Shown: positions 34,576 to 45,475, counted from the first letter of the stretch. The stretch is 64,000 bases of DNA from Chaetoderma sp. LZ-2023a (GCA_034401795.1 CM067372.1:14421070-14485069), one strand, 5' to 3'. Numbers and translations: made by a program. Notes: generated from the sequence alone by a model not told the origin.

Positions 34576-36114
34576 AAGATATATATTTAGGTTAAGAGAA
34601 ATCTGTCAGACTTTTTGATATTTTATTTGCCTAGGTTACTGTTATGGTCATTTGCTGATATTTTTAAAACATGCCTTATGTAGCATGTTCTTTTGACATT
34701 TGGTTAGAATGTAATGCTATCATTCTAACCAAATGCCAAAAGAGCATGCTATCATCAATCATTCATAAAAAGCTATTCACTAACTTGAGCAGTTTCTTTA
34801 TACATCCTCATGTGGGTTTTCATGCACATGTTTAGTGTGCCATGTGGGCAAACTGCTAGAAAAACTATGTGCATAGAAAAGCAGCCTAACTCATCGACAG
34901 CTTAGAAGTCTTAGACAACGCCTTCCAGCAAAATTGTTTCCAAAATAGCCAACAGTTGCTACTGGTTCAGTAAAAGGAAGAAAGTTGACATCGGTCTAGC
35001 AAGACAGGGCCATCTCTTCTTACCACACCGATATCAACATTGTGCCTTTTACTGAACCAGTATCGCCCATTATTTATGAAAAGCACAGATTGTTCATTGA
35101 GTTATAATAGTATATACAACATATAAGTTAGTAGAGTGCTATGTCAACACTAAGAGTAATTCTATACGGTAAAGTCGGTAATACTGTTACTGTACTACGA
35201 ATTACTTCTTCAAGGTTACGAATTACTACTTCAAGGTTGTCTAGATTTCCTGCACAATGATGTTGCGAGGGTGAGGGTCTGATTGCTCATTCTACAACTC
35301 TCTAATTATGTACTTTTATGTTACAAACATTCTGTAACATGTCCTGAGATTTCAATTGCAATGCTTCATGCAAAGCAGCGTCCTGGTAATTAGCTTCAAA
35401 ATGTTCAGCAGCTTACCCATATACCTGGCTGCATTTAGTATTGAAAAATTAAAATCTTATCAGTATTAAACCTTTTGTTTACAATCAGAAAAAGTACTTT
35501 TAATAATGTTTTCATGATAAATCATATCTCTGTAAAATGTCAGTTAATGGGATACCCTGATAACATGCCAATGTTGGTCCAAACTAATTTTGCCCATTGC
35601 TTTAATGTAGACCCAACACATTGGCTCGACATGTTATGGCAATGCAGTTTGCCAATGTTGGCTAGCTAGCCATAATCTGCCACATTAGTGATGGTGCCAA
35701 CCAATTGCCAACGCGGGAATCTTGCATCACATTTCATTAAACTTTCTGTTAAATCATTCTAGCTGTTTAACCATTAATTAGCAATGTTCACAACAATCGA
35801 AAACTGGTAACATACCATTTTGGCACTGTTAAAAATGTATTCTTACCTCTAGTTTCTTTCGAATTCTCTGAAAAGATATCGCATAAATTATAAACGGCTT
35901 TAACTGAGCAGGAAAAACTGTGATACATGTGACCATATGTGAATAGCAGACGACAGCAGATCTGCAGGGTTGCCAGATCGTAGTTTCATTTAACAACATC
36001 TTTGACTTTCTGTTCTTGACGACAATTGTATTTTCTAAATTTGTTAAATGACGGAACAGTGTTGGTGAGCATTATAATTTAGATTATATACAATATGCAG
36101 TTTTTTACCTCTTT
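34576..36114. other. Non-coding stretch downstream of the transposase start
   Basis: Contains the hairpin at 34682-34750 and, at about 35380-35430, a diverged half of the family A core (AATTAGCTTCAAAATGTTCA then GCAGCTTACC). The rest is AT-rich with no recognised feature. Confidence 0.45.
34682..34750. repeat. Inverted repeat, 30-bp arms with a 9-base loop
   Basis: Left arm 34682-34711 includes TTTTGACATTTGGTTAGAAT. The right arm 34721-34750 is its reverse complement with only about two mismatches. The loop is TAATGCTAT. Confidence 0.88.
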
Positions 36115-36457
36115 ATACCTCTGGGTAGTGTGAACAGATGAAAAAGAAATATTATTATTTATTATTATTAATTATTATATCTTTTTTCTTTGCTTAATTG
36201 CTTATTTATTTTTTAACGAGACCACACTTAATCACATGTTTTGAGGCCCTAAGCTTCTTGATTTTAGGCCACTCATCTTCTGTGTAATGTGTACAAATGA
36301 AAAACATTTAAAACAAATTATTATAATATTCCTTTACTTTGCTTCATTTATTTTTAATGAGGCTCGCTTATTGACATATTTTGAGGCATATATATTTTTT
36401 TGCTTCTTGACTTTTTAGGCACCTCATTTTCTGGTTACTGTGTACAGATGAAAAACA

Positions 36458-36511
<54 letters not shown>

Positions 36512-36600
36512 TAATGAGGCCCCGCTGAATGGCGCTGATTCACATATCTTGAGGGCCTATATATATATTTTTGCTTCATGATTTTTGAGGCCCCTCAATG
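36115..36600. repeat. Degenerate tandem repeat, three units of about 155 bp, with (ATT)n tracts
   Basis: Each unit starts near a (GTGTAC/GTGAAC)AGATGAAAAA box (36130, 36285, 36442), followed by an ATT-rich part, TTAATGAGGC, a TTGAGG...-TATATA part and TTGCTTC(T/A)TGA. Pure ATT runs are at about 36149-36180 and 36457-36511. Confidence 0.7.
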
Positions 36601-36856
36601 TCTGATGCCCTAAGCTGTAGCTTAGCTAGCTTATCATTAAATCCGGCATTGTCCTTATGTGATAACGTCATCGCATGGCTTTGCATTTACTGTGTTCCAG
36701 TGAGCTCTCTATGCGGATGTCTTCTCGCATTCTTAGCACATGGCTAGAGTTCACTGATATGGCGCTGAACGTTATTGTGTTACCATGGAGATGATGAACC
36801 CGGCAATAAGTCACGTGTTTTCTACTCAGAGTTTATTAGAAGAGGGGAGAAGAAAC

Positions 36857-36935
36857 CGCGCGCGCGCGCGCGCGTGTGTGTGGGGGTGGGGTGGGGGGGA
36901 AGGGGTGGGGTGTGTGTGGGGGTTGTGTGTATGTG
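36857..36935. repeat. (CG)n(TG)n followed by G-rich tract
   Basis: CGCGCGCGCGCGCGCGCG then TGTGTGTG and G-rich sequence. Alternating CG/TG favours Z-DNA. Confidence 0.93.
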
Positions 36936-36984
36936 TTTGAATGTCAAGGAATGACACAAGCTGAGGTAGCTCTTTAACTGTTAC

Positions 36985-37110
36985 TATCTTAACGGTTTAA
37001 TGGCTAAATTTGTTCAAGAAAATCAAAATAGTTGCTTATGGAATGCCCATTGGCCGGTCAAACGAAGACTATCTTTGACAATTTACCACTGAAATTGGAT
37101 GGGGGTGGGT
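36985..37110. mobile_element. Family B element, partial copy
   Basis: TTTAATGGCTAAATTTGTTC, AAGAAAATCAAAATAGTTGC, GAATGCCCATTGGCCGG and ACGAAGACTATCTTTGACAA follow the family order. The copy ends at CCACTGAAATTGG, where the G-rich tract begins. Confidence 0.68.
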
Positions 37111-37267
37111 GGGTGGGGGGTGGGGGTGATGAGTGGGGGTGGGTGGTTGGGGTGGGGGTGTGTGTGGGGGTGAGGGGTGTGTGTGTGTGAGGGGGGGATG
37201 AGGTGAGGGGGTGGGGGTGGGTGAGGTGGGGAGGGTGGGGGTGGGGGAGGGGGTGGGTGGGGGGATT
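37097..37267. repeat. G-rich (GGGGGTGGGT)n tract
   Basis: About 170 bp of almost pure G and T/A on the plus strand, with more than 20 runs of three or more G. Strong candidate for G-quadruplex formation. Frame 37203-37508 starts in it and is not supported. Confidence 0.92.
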
Positions 37268-37671
37268 TAGGGGTTATGGGATATGGTGCTATAATATAAA
37301 GATTTCTCTAGTAATAGCACCTTTGCTGAATAATTGCTATACCCATGACCCACGCAATAAATCTTTGACACTGGGTGCTGTCAATATTAATACATGTAGT
37401 GGACTAGCGGTACCTGATTTTCTGGAGGTAGATTCTGGTCCTTATGAAATTATCGAGTTATATATGATAAAGTATATTTATTCATTGCAACGCACAGTAT
37501 CAAATTAGCCAATTGCAGATCGAAAGACATAACCCAAGTCGACATTAAGCAGCGATTAAGACATTAGCAAAATTATTTACTACAGACAAAATTGAAGATT
37601 TCTAAAACACCAAACAGCCAATATGCAAACTTTAATGTTTGCTGTTGCTGCATGGGAACTGTATCTAAAAG
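37268..37671. other. Non-coding stretch, nothing recognised
   Basis: AT-rich spacer. Confidence 0.5.
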
Positions 37672-37672
37672 A

Positions 37673-37721
<49 letters not shown>

Positions 37722-37756
37722 AGGGAGGGAGGGAGGGAGGGAGGGAGGGAGGGAGG

Positions 37757-37788
<32 letters not shown>

Positions 37789-37789
37789 T
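37672..37789. repeat. (GA)n(GGGA)n(GA)n microsatellite
   Basis: GA to about 37714, about ten GGGA units to about 37757, then GA to 37789. Confidence 0.95.
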
Positions 37790-38095
37790 TGGCGGGGTCA
37801 AGAAAGAAGGGAAGTTTGGAGAGATATTTTATGGTACACTAATTAGAATAACATTATTGTCCAATAATACAAAAATAGTAAATGCTATATTTGCAACAGA
37901 GACGATAAAGATATTCTTAACAATAATAAGAACATGATACAAATAATGATGACAAGAAATAAGCAGTTCATTGCCATTCGCATCCGATATGACAGTTATG
38001 TTACAATACAGTCAAATACAGTGTTATATGCTCTTTCAAATACTTATTTGGCAGTCACTAGATGCCCTTCATCTGCTGCCATTTTAAGAACATAT

Positions 38096-39487
38096 TGAAG
38101 ATTTCGGGTTGTCTACCCTTGTTGATGACGTATGCTCTACCCCCTTCGATGAAACCTTGTACGAATGGTTGCTGCGACAACCGGTCCCACCGATGAAGAT
38201 GGAGCGCGACACTAGCTCGCCTCGTAGGTACACAGAGACCTGACGGTATTTATATTAGTGCCTGGGCCTGATCTAACTACGCGCTTCAGAACGATTGGTT
38301 CGACACGGTGGTCTTCCGTGTTCTCCAGAGTAAGAACAAATATGTGACAAACTTTTGCCTTGTATAATATCACAAGGTGATCGTTTTAATTGCTAACTAA
38401 CTGTGCAATAACCCTACAAAGTTGGTAACTTTTACTGTTACCTAGCGATCTATTTACAATCATTAAATATTACAATTCAATGTTTCCTAAGTTTCCCTAA
38501 CTTTCAACCAGCTCTTGCCTACTTAAAACCATTCAGAGTGTTTCACAAGGTGCGAGGTGGACCGAATTCCCGATTGAAAGTTAAAGTCCCCCTTATATAC
38601 TATCTCAGTTTCTATTCTCCCCCCATCTTGGTTTCGCACCGCCGGAGGTTGCTCTGATTATCATTGGATTATGACATCACTTTGACTAATCAAAACTCCG
38701 AGCCTCCCTCCTGGGGAGGGTGCTCTTTTACCTAGCACCTGCGGTTTGGGATGGATTATCTGACGGATGCCCTGCCAAGAATGACGAATGCTTGTTTGAT
38801 AACAAGGGTTTGGGCTGGATTACCATGCCTCTTCTGACGGATGTCCTGCCAAAAATGACGAATGCTTGTTTGATAGCAAGGCTTACTGGTGGATTAGCAC
38901 GCCTCTACAATTAATATGTTTTTGATAATATCTTTCGATTGTGTACCTAATGCCTGCAGGACGCTACACTGTCCATGTCCTGTTCATTACCTATTAGCCG
39001 ATAACCTGTGGAATGCTAGAGTTAACTGGCACACGAGTTACCATTCCTCATAGCTGGATTATTTTCGGCTTATCTTGTCCCACACTCCGTGAGAACACAG
39101 ACCGCTACGTAACTAACTAAGTCCGTTTGTCGTATCTAATCCCTTGATTGATTCCAACCTGGTGCTAACCACTATCTTTTATGCTCGATTCAGTTTCTGT
39201 GAAGCGGTACCTGCGTGCTAGCTGACGTCAGTACCTGCTGCTAGTCATCCAGTGCTGATAATATATATCAAAATAATAAGATGCTGGTAATACATCTAAG
39301 TATAGATGATGATCAGTGCTAGTAACGTATCTAAACATAGCCGCTGATCAGTGCATCTTAATATACATGGTGACATAGTCTATTAGCTCACCTGGTATTC
39401 ACACATGAATTTCACTCGGGACTTACTCGTACATACAAGATGTCCAGTGGGGTCATGACTTCCCACAAAGACACTCCCATATCTACA
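38096..39487 (-). repeat. 3' LTR of the retrotransposon
   Basis: Plus-strand start TGAAGATTTCGGGTTGTC and end CCCATATCTACA. Flanked by ATAT on the outer side. The frame 38720-38914 comes from the internal 75-bp duplication and has no meaning as a gene. Confidence 0.92.
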
Positions 39488-39499
39488 CATGCCCCTCAA
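39488..39499 (-). promoter_or_regulatory. Candidate polypurine tract
   Basis: On the minus strand TTGAGGGGCATG precedes the TG start of the 3' LTR. GAGGGG is the purine core. It is short and followed by CATG, so the exact primer end is uncertain. Confidence 0.5.
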
Positions 39500-39653
39500 C
39501 CGAAGTTAATTAACCGTCTCTTAAGGCCTAAAGAGAGTGATAATTAACTCGTTGTGCACCATCAACAACCTAAACCACGCCATACCAGAGTCCTCCAGAC
39601 TATGTCATACACCATAATTATAACATATTGTAACTCGACAATGTTAACTAAGC

Positions 39654-39786
39654 ATGTCCGGGTAACGGAATATCATGCACAAATGACCGTCCCTGGAAAC
39701 ATAGGAAAACAGCATAATCCTATACAAAATACAAACTGTCCGGGTAATGGAATATCATGCGCAAATGACCATCCCCGGAAACACAT
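39654..39786. repeat. Duplicated 50-bp block downstream of env
   Basis: TGTCCGGGTAACGGAATATC with its neighbours recurs 83 bp further on (39737-39786) with few changes, inside the element between the env stop and the polypurine tract. Confidence 0.8.
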
Positions 39787-39960
39787 TAATAGCATCACTA
39801 AGATATAAACATAATATTCTTAATACGATATTATCGGTACAATATAAATCCACAGTGCAAAACCATTACAAATCATGTTCAATTATTGCGAGAATATTAT
39901 AAAGTCAATCTCCTACCACTGAGTGTTCCATACACAGCATATGAAATTCACTCCAAAATG

Positions 39961-41837
39961 TCATTGGGATGAGTCCAATCGATCACCAAGATCAACGTTG
40001 GGTTCCCCAATGTCATTGTATAGCTCCACGTCAATCCAGAGGTCAGCCGTCGGGTCGATCTCAGTCCTGGCAACAGCATTAGGCGATGACCCGGCCAACA
40101 TCTCCACCATTACCGGCAGGGCTGCAGTTCCCCACAGGGGCGGAGGATGAATCTGACGTGGCGCACTACTATGGGCCGCAGGTGGCTTGCATTTGTTCCA
40201 AATCCACATGCGTCGTAGAACGCCACATTTATATAAGATAAATATCACAATAATTACCACAACGGAGGAGCCCGTTGAATATGATACGAAAGCGCGTACT
40301 CCAATGCCATCGACCATCACTGGGTCGATCATGGACAGTGGTGCTAGCGGCACGTACTTGGACTTTCGTAAATGGTTCCAGGGTTGCATTTTCAAATGAT
40401 TCACAATCATGGACTGATTCAGAACTCCGGTCACATCCAAATGGGGCATCTCAATGGCCAGGCTAACCCGAGGGTACGTCCGACTGTAAAATGCAACAGG
40501 CTCGAATTGCCAGCCCTTCCCGCTATAACCACATTCGCCAGACATTAATGCATACACTCCATTACTCACCACACAGCGGTCGGTCAGTCGTCTGTCGCAG
40601 TGTATATCCATTGTTTCACCGAACGTTTGCAACACTACGCCTATTTTCTTATCGGCAAACAGTCATTTGATTGGAGAGCTGAATATTACAAGCACTGTCG
40701 GTCGTATTGGTTGACAGGCTTACAATGCATGGAACGTTGGTCTTGTCGACCCATAGTGGACCATGACACACCTGGGGCTACTCCCCGCAACATTCGGATG
40801 GCGTGAAGTACCATCCAGTCTTGGTGTCAAGACCGATGCTGGTCTGCGCGATCAGTACTTGCATGTAGTATCCCCTCGCAATTAGCGGTTCCGGCCACGC
40901 ATGCAACCCGTATTCGATATATTCGCCCCCGTCAATTAGCGGTAATGTCGCTACGTAATGGAGTCGTGAGTCGTCTTTCCATAACGGATACACAACCACG
41001 TTGCGGTAGTACCACTGATACGGACGTATCAGTCGATTTCCCACACTAACTTGTTTGGCCACGAAATTGAGGTCAGGAGGACTGAATAATTCTTCCGTTA
41101 GTCTACCTAACTCTAGGGATGCCCTTTGTCTATGAAACTGTGCAGCTGCCTTCTGGTAGCTATACACTACACTTTCGGCAGAGTCAATAATGTGTTCAAG
41201 TCGCACTAATGCATATAAGTCGGCTTGTCGGGCGGCGTGCACCTTAAATATATCGCTCACATTTCTAGTTAATTCCACTAGGCCAGCGGTAACTTCGTTG
41301 ATACGGTCAACGTTGGTAGTGATCCCTACGAATGCCAGTTTCACGTGGGATGCTAGTTTGTTGGAGAAATGTACCAAACGATTCATGTCTCTTAAAGCAA
41401 CTTTGACTACCTCTTTAATTGCATCTATATCACCAGAGGTAGCGGTACTGATGAGGCTATGTCCCCGACAAAGTCAAATAAGCCACGTTTGCGTCATATA
41501 CTGTCCCTACTCACCATAGTTTGTTGTGTCCTAACAGCGATCTTCTTAATATTGTTAACACGATGTTGCAAACCAAAAATGTCTTGAATGCTCAACGAAG
41601 TCTTTTGACAGATGTCCGCAATAAGAACACGAAATTGCACCAAACATTCAAGAAATTTGGCAGGCAAATAAGGGTGGTTGATAGACACCACTATCGTCCA
41701 TTCAGCCTGGATAACGGATATATCCTCGGGGTTAGTTATCATTACCCCGTTCGGTAATCTATGTACACTAGACTTTTACACAGTCCAATTACTAAACTCA
41801 CTAGAGCTATTACCACACCTAATCGTAAAATATACAT
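39961..41837 (-). pseudogene. env: env-like fusion glycoprotein gene, frame-broken
   Basis: Third gene of the retrotransposon, in four or more open pieces. It starts at ATG 41837 with a hydrophobic signal peptide (ILRLGVVIALVSLVIGL). Pieces 41742-41494, 41386-40778 and 40635-39961 follow in different frames. Between the second and third, a short frame reads RKR then GLFDFVG (about 41485-41455). This is a furin-type site followed by a fusion-peptide-like motif, as in baculovirus F proteins and insect errantivirus Env. The last piece has a membrane anchor (SVVVIIVIFILYKCGVLRR, about 40290-40235) and a cytoplasmic tail of about 90 residues. Such proteins mediate membrane fusion; this copy cannot make one as assembled. 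The call rests on position, signal peptide, cleavage motif and anchor. Confidence 0.8.
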
Positions 41838-41870
41838 GATTACACGCTCTGTGATGTTTACTGGTACAAA

Positions 41871-43409
41871 TCATAGACAGAAGGATAATGAGCGGCGGCT
41901 ATGTCGCCTTATAACTGCCTCTATATGATCGATGAAGTCATCGTACAGGGCGCGGCCGAACGCGCCAATCCTGAGCCGCCTGCTGTCAAGCTCGACTTCC
42001 GGGACATGACTGCGCTTGCGCATAAAGTAACGAGGCGCTGGTAGCGTTTCCATTGGTTCTGGCACACTCTCGGGTACCTCCTCCAAGCTGTCCATCACCA
42101 CCAGCTGAGGAGTCACGTGAGTTTCCATCGGTGACTCATGGTTTAGAGTCTCACTCGTACCAGGTTGACCGATGTTATTATCAACCATCCTACCCCTCTT
42201 GCTCACCCTCGGCTCATCATCAGAAGCTGGTCGCTTCCTACGAGTTCTCTTACCAAGGGTTGCCTTAGGGTCAGATTCTGGCCCTTCTTCGGACCTTGGG
42301 AGCATCACCACCCTTGGATGATGGCTGTCTTTCGTACACTTTGCAGGGTTACGAATAGGGCGTGGCCATACCTTGTCCCAGCACATTTCTGAGTCGACTA
42401 CGTGTAACTTAGATATATTCAGTACGCGCACCTTCCCAGACCTTTGATGCCGGACATGAGCCACTGGCCCATTGATCTTAAAGATCTCATATTCAGGGTC
42501 ACTGTGAGAGGTCAACTTCATGCGTTCCTCCGCCTTTACGACCACCGAATCACCCACCTTAAATACACCAGCGTTTGCACGCTTGTCAATCTGCTCATGG
42601 TGGACCTCACGAGACCTAGCCATTTCCATATGAGCGTGCAGTAGGGCATTGCTGAGACAGGTCAGTCTCTCAACCAGATCCTGCGATGCGTCTACTGGAA
42701 TAGCAAACGGCAGTCTTGCCCGTCGACCGTAGGTCAGATAAAATGGCGTATATCCTGTCATGGAATGACAAGTACTGCAATACGCGGTTAAAGCCGCACC
42801 CAATTCGTCCTCCCATGTACGAGAAGCATTGTTAACCCCTTTCTGGACTAAGTCCTTAAGGGTCCGATTGAACATCTCGGTACGCCCATTGGTTTGTGGG
42901 TGGTAGGGACTCGATCTTCTATGGTCGATCCCATGCTCTCTAAACCGCTCTTCTAGCGACTTAGAACAAAACTCCTTCCCCTGATCCGTTATCACGATCT
43001 CAGGGACACCATGACGAGCGACGTACTCGTTGAAGAACTTGTCCTCAACATTTTGAGACGTCTTTGCTGGAATCGGATATGCCTCTGCCCACGCAGAACA
43101 GTGATCGATCACCATCATGATATACACATTACCTTTACTCGACTCCAACAGTGGACCTATCAAATCCATGCCGATTATCTGACTCGGATAATTGGCCATG
43201 GGCATTTCACTGTACCGTGGTCGAGTAGTGACAGGTCGGTTGACCTGGCACGTCGTACACGTCTCTAGCATCCGTACCACGTCTTTCCTCAAAGACGTCC
43301 ACACAAACGAGTCTCTTACCATACCGATGGTCTTTTTCCAGACCTTGGTGACCAGCTCGTTCATGAGCTTTCCGGAGCACTTTCTCACGGAACAGGGTAG
43401 GTAAGACAA
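41871..43409 (-). CDS. pol: pol: integrase with GPY/F module and long C-terminal tail
   Basis: 512-codon segment. The first 25 residues are out of frame; the HHCC histidines (AHERAGHQG) lie in the overlapping frame 43431-43207. The cysteines of the zinc site are CTTC at 51-54. The catalytic core has MDLIGPL (Asp82), ITDQGKEF (Asp142) and NGRTEMFNRTLK (Glu178), a D,D(35)E spacing typical of retroviral-type integrases. A GPY/F-like module follows (VGDSVVVKAEERMKL, KINGPVAHVR). The remaining 180 or so residues are polar and basic with KRTRRKRP and SKRGRM, possibly nuclear localisation, and no chromodomain that I recognise. The stop at 41871 lies 34 bp before the env start. Confidence 0.92.
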   Translation of the reverse strand: MSYLPCSVRKCSGKLMNELVTKVWKKTIGMVRDSFVWTSLRKDVVRMLETCTTCQVNRPVTTRPRYSEMPMANYPSQIIGMDLIGPLLESSKGNVYIMMVIDHCSAWAEAYPIPAKTSQNVEDKFFNEYVARHGVPEIVITDQGKEFCSKSLEERFREHGIDHRRSSPYHPQTNGRTEMFNRTLKDLVQKGVNNASRTWEDELGAALTAYCSTCHSMTGYTPFYLTYGRRARLPFAIPVDASQDLVERLTCLSNALLHAHMEMARSREVHHEQIDKRANAGVFKVGDSVVVKAEERMKLTSHSDPEYEIFKINGPVAHVRHQRSGKVRVLNISKLHVVDSEMCWDKVWPRPIRNPAKCTKDSHHPRVVMLPRSEEGPESDPKATLGKRTRRKRPASDDEPRVSKRGRMVDNNIGQPGTSETLNHESPMETHVTPQLVVMDSLEEVPESVPEPMETLPAPRYFMRKRSHVPEVELDSRRLRIGAFGRALYDDFIDHIEAVIRRHSRRSLSFCL

Positions 43410-43420
43410 TTCGGGGGTAC

Positions 43421-44110
43421 TCAGCGTCCAACGCTGAGGGCGTAAATTAAAGAATACAGAATACCGTTCTTGACCATGTACTCCTCCGGGGTGTTCTTAA
43501 ACAACTCCGGGTATTCCTTGGTCTGCTCGGCACATAACCTGTCGTAGGGAATGTCAAATACCTCCAGAGGGACATGCGGTAACGCACCTTCATCCACATC
43601 CGGTATGACAAAATCGCCTGTGTCTAAGGTGGCGATCTCCACTGGACGACGTAACCTGGACAACATGTCCGCTCGAATATTCTTCGAGCCTTGGATGTAT
43701 TCAATCTTACATCCGTACTCGGCAATCAGCACCGCCCAGCACTGCACTTTCGTGTTCTTCACTTCTCCCACAAACAAACTCTTTAGGGGTTTGTGGTCAG
43801 TATACACGGTGAACTGCGCACCAAATAGATAAGGCCTAAGCTTCTTCAATGCATAGATCACAGCATAAGCTTCCTTTTCTATTACAGGACAGTTTAGCTG
43901 ACTGTCCTTCAGGGTAGAGCTTACATATTGTATTACTCTTTCCACACCCTTACCATCCAGCTGTACCAATATTGCACCTATCGCATAGCTAGACGCATCA
44001 GTATAAAGCTTATAAGGAGCATTTATATTTGGATAGGTGAGAACCGTCTCACTGCACAGCAAGTTTTGTAATTTCTTAAACGCTTGCTGTTCCATCTTAA
44101 CCCCATTCAA
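43421..44110 (-). CDS. pol: pol: RNase H and start of integrase
   Basis: 229-codon segment. It begins with the end of the RT connection (EQQAFKKLQNLLCSETVL). Gypsy-type RNase H is complete: YTDASSYAIGAILVQ with Asp38, EKEAYAVIYALKKLR with Glu80, YTDHKPL with Asp105, and RADMLSR with Asp148, the four acidic residues expected. RNase H removes RNA from the RNA-DNA hybrid. Residues 195-220 (YPELFKNTPEEYMVKNGILYSL) are the usual linker before integrase. The frame is lost at about 43440. Confidence 0.9.
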   Translation of the reverse strand: MNGVKMEQQAFKKLQNLLCSETVLTYPNINAPYKLYTDASSYAIGAILVQLDGKGVERVIQYVSSTLKDSQLNCPVIEKEAYAVIYALKKLRPYLFGAQFTVYTDHKPLKSLFVGEVKNTKVQCWAVLIAEYGCKIEYIQGSKNIRADMLSRLRRPVEIATLDTGDFVIPDVDEGALPHVPLEVFDIPYDRLCAEQTKEYPELFKNTPEEYMVKNGILYSLIYALSVGR

Positions 44111-44450
44111 AACGTTTATATTTCTTAGTTAACTCGATCAAAGGCGTAGCAATTTCGGCATAGCCTTGCACACAAGAGCGGTCATAACCTGTATCTCCCA
44201 GGAAACTTCTCACCTCACCCACATCGCGTGGTGGTGACATTTGCCTTATGACCTTGACCTTCTGGACCTGAGGAGCCACTCCTTGTGCAGAAACACGATA
44301 CCCCAACAAGTCCACAGACTTACGGGCAAACTCGCATTTCTTTTTCTTAACCTGTAAATTGTATTCTCGAATCCTACGCATAACCTTACGCAAATGCTGT
44401 GCATGCTCAGCCGGATTTCTTGAATATATGACTACATCATCGACCCACAA
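44097..44450 (-). pseudogene. pol: pol: reverse transcriptase second part, catalytic box altered
   Basis: 117-codon segment continuing reverse transcriptase. The catalytic box reads WVDDVVIYS at the segment start, where the family usually has Y-x-D-D, so the Tyr is replaced by Trp. Comparing spacing with the usual distance between the preceding MN(D) helix and Y-x-D-D, several residues seem to be missing just before the box, which suggests a small deletion. The thumb and connection follow (KKKCEFARKSVDLLGYRVS, then VRSFLG). The frame ends in TAA at 44097, where a one-base step leads into the RNase H frame. As assembled this enzyme would not be functional. Confidence 0.85.
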
Positions 44451-45475
44451 ATTCTCCGAAAATATCGTTCATTGCCCTCTGAAATACGGCACCTGGGTTG
44501 CAAAAAACCAAAAGGCATCCGAATCCATTCGACCAAACCTTCACTGCAAACGAACGCTGTTTTCTCTATGTCTTGGCTGTCCATTGGTATCTGCCAATAG
44601 CCAGACTTCAAGTCCATAGTCGAAAATATCGTTGCACCGCGCATCGAGTAAAAAATATCTGTTATATTTGGCAATGGATAACTGTCTTTCCGACATACAG
44701 AATTCAATTTCCTGTAGTCAACACAAAATCTCGTGTCCCCATCCTTCTTGGGCACTAACGTAATGGGTGATGCCCAGGGTGACGACGACGGTCTTATGAC
44801 GCCCGCTGCCAGCATTTCAGCCACTTGATTCTTGACTACATACTGCTTGGCAAGCGGTAGACGGTAGGCTTTCTGCCTTATAGGAAACGCATCTCCTGTT
44901 GGTACCGTACACTTCACTTTGGGGACCAATCCTAAAGTGTTTGGACGAGCCGTATCAAAGTTATCTGCAAAGTCCTCAAGCACTTTGTCGATAGCCTTAT
45001 ATCCGGTCGTTTCTTTACAGCTCTCATACACATAATTTGTCTGTTCCCTATAGGGATACCTAAAGGGATATATCTGGCCAAACCATACTACAACTTTGGC
45101 CTGATAGTCAATCTTCGCATTTCCCAAGTGCAAAGCATCCGCTCCAAGCAAACATTCATGCCCCATTCTCGCTACTACCGTACTCGGAATAGGTTGGGCA
45201 TTATCGAATTTTACTTGGTTCTCCCCCAAAATTTCTATCGGGGAACCATTTACTGCCAAGAGTGTCTTCACCCTTTTCAATGGCCTAGCATTCAACATGC
45301 TACACCATATATCCTTGCGAATCAAGGATGTACTAGCACCAGTATCCACTAAGGCATGCAAGTACTCACCCTGATCCGTTGGACCGTTTTTATCCAATTT
45401 CAAACGGATTAGAAACCGCTCGGTCGGTGAATTCACCAATGGTTTCCTCCATTGTCGTTTGACGGACTCCTCCAT
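44432..45475 (-). CDS. pol: pol: aspartic protease and N-terminal reverse transcriptase
   Basis: 347-codon open segment. The retropepsin motif LVDTGAS lies at residues 42-48 (Asp44 catalytic; about 45346), followed by a GADALHL block at 111-117. Reverse transcriptase follows: the GVIRPSSSPWASPITLVPKK block at 225-244, FCVDYRKLN at 250-258, and MDLKSGYWQI at 287-296, with Asp288 as the first catalytic residue. RMPFGF is at 319-324. Right after PFGF the frame is lost at a run of six T, so residues 325-347 are out of frame. The protease cuts Gag-Pol. The reverse transcriptase copies the RNA in the particle. The segment overlaps gag by 43 bp. Confidence 0.92.
   Translation of the reverse strand: MEESVKRQWRKPLVNSPTERFLIRLKLDKNGPTDQGEYLHALVDTGASTSLIRKDIWCSMLNARPLKRVKTLLAVNGSPIEILGENQVKFDNAQPIPSTVVARMGHECLLGADALHLGNAKIDYQAKVVVWFGQIYPFRYPYREQTNYVYESCKETTGYKAIDKVLEDFADNFDTARPNTLGLVPKVKCTVPTGDAFPIRQKAYRLPLAKQYVVKNQVAEMLAAGVIRPSSSPWASPITLVPKKDGDTRFCVDYRKLNSVCRKDSYPLPNITDIFYSMRGATIFSTMDLKSGYWQIPMDSQDIEKTAFVCSEGLVEWIRMPFGFLQPRCRISEGNERYFRRICGSMM

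Noticed and set aside
43207-43431. Separate small gene
   Set aside because: It is the out-of-register piece of the retrotransposon integrase zinc-binding region (AHERAGHQG).
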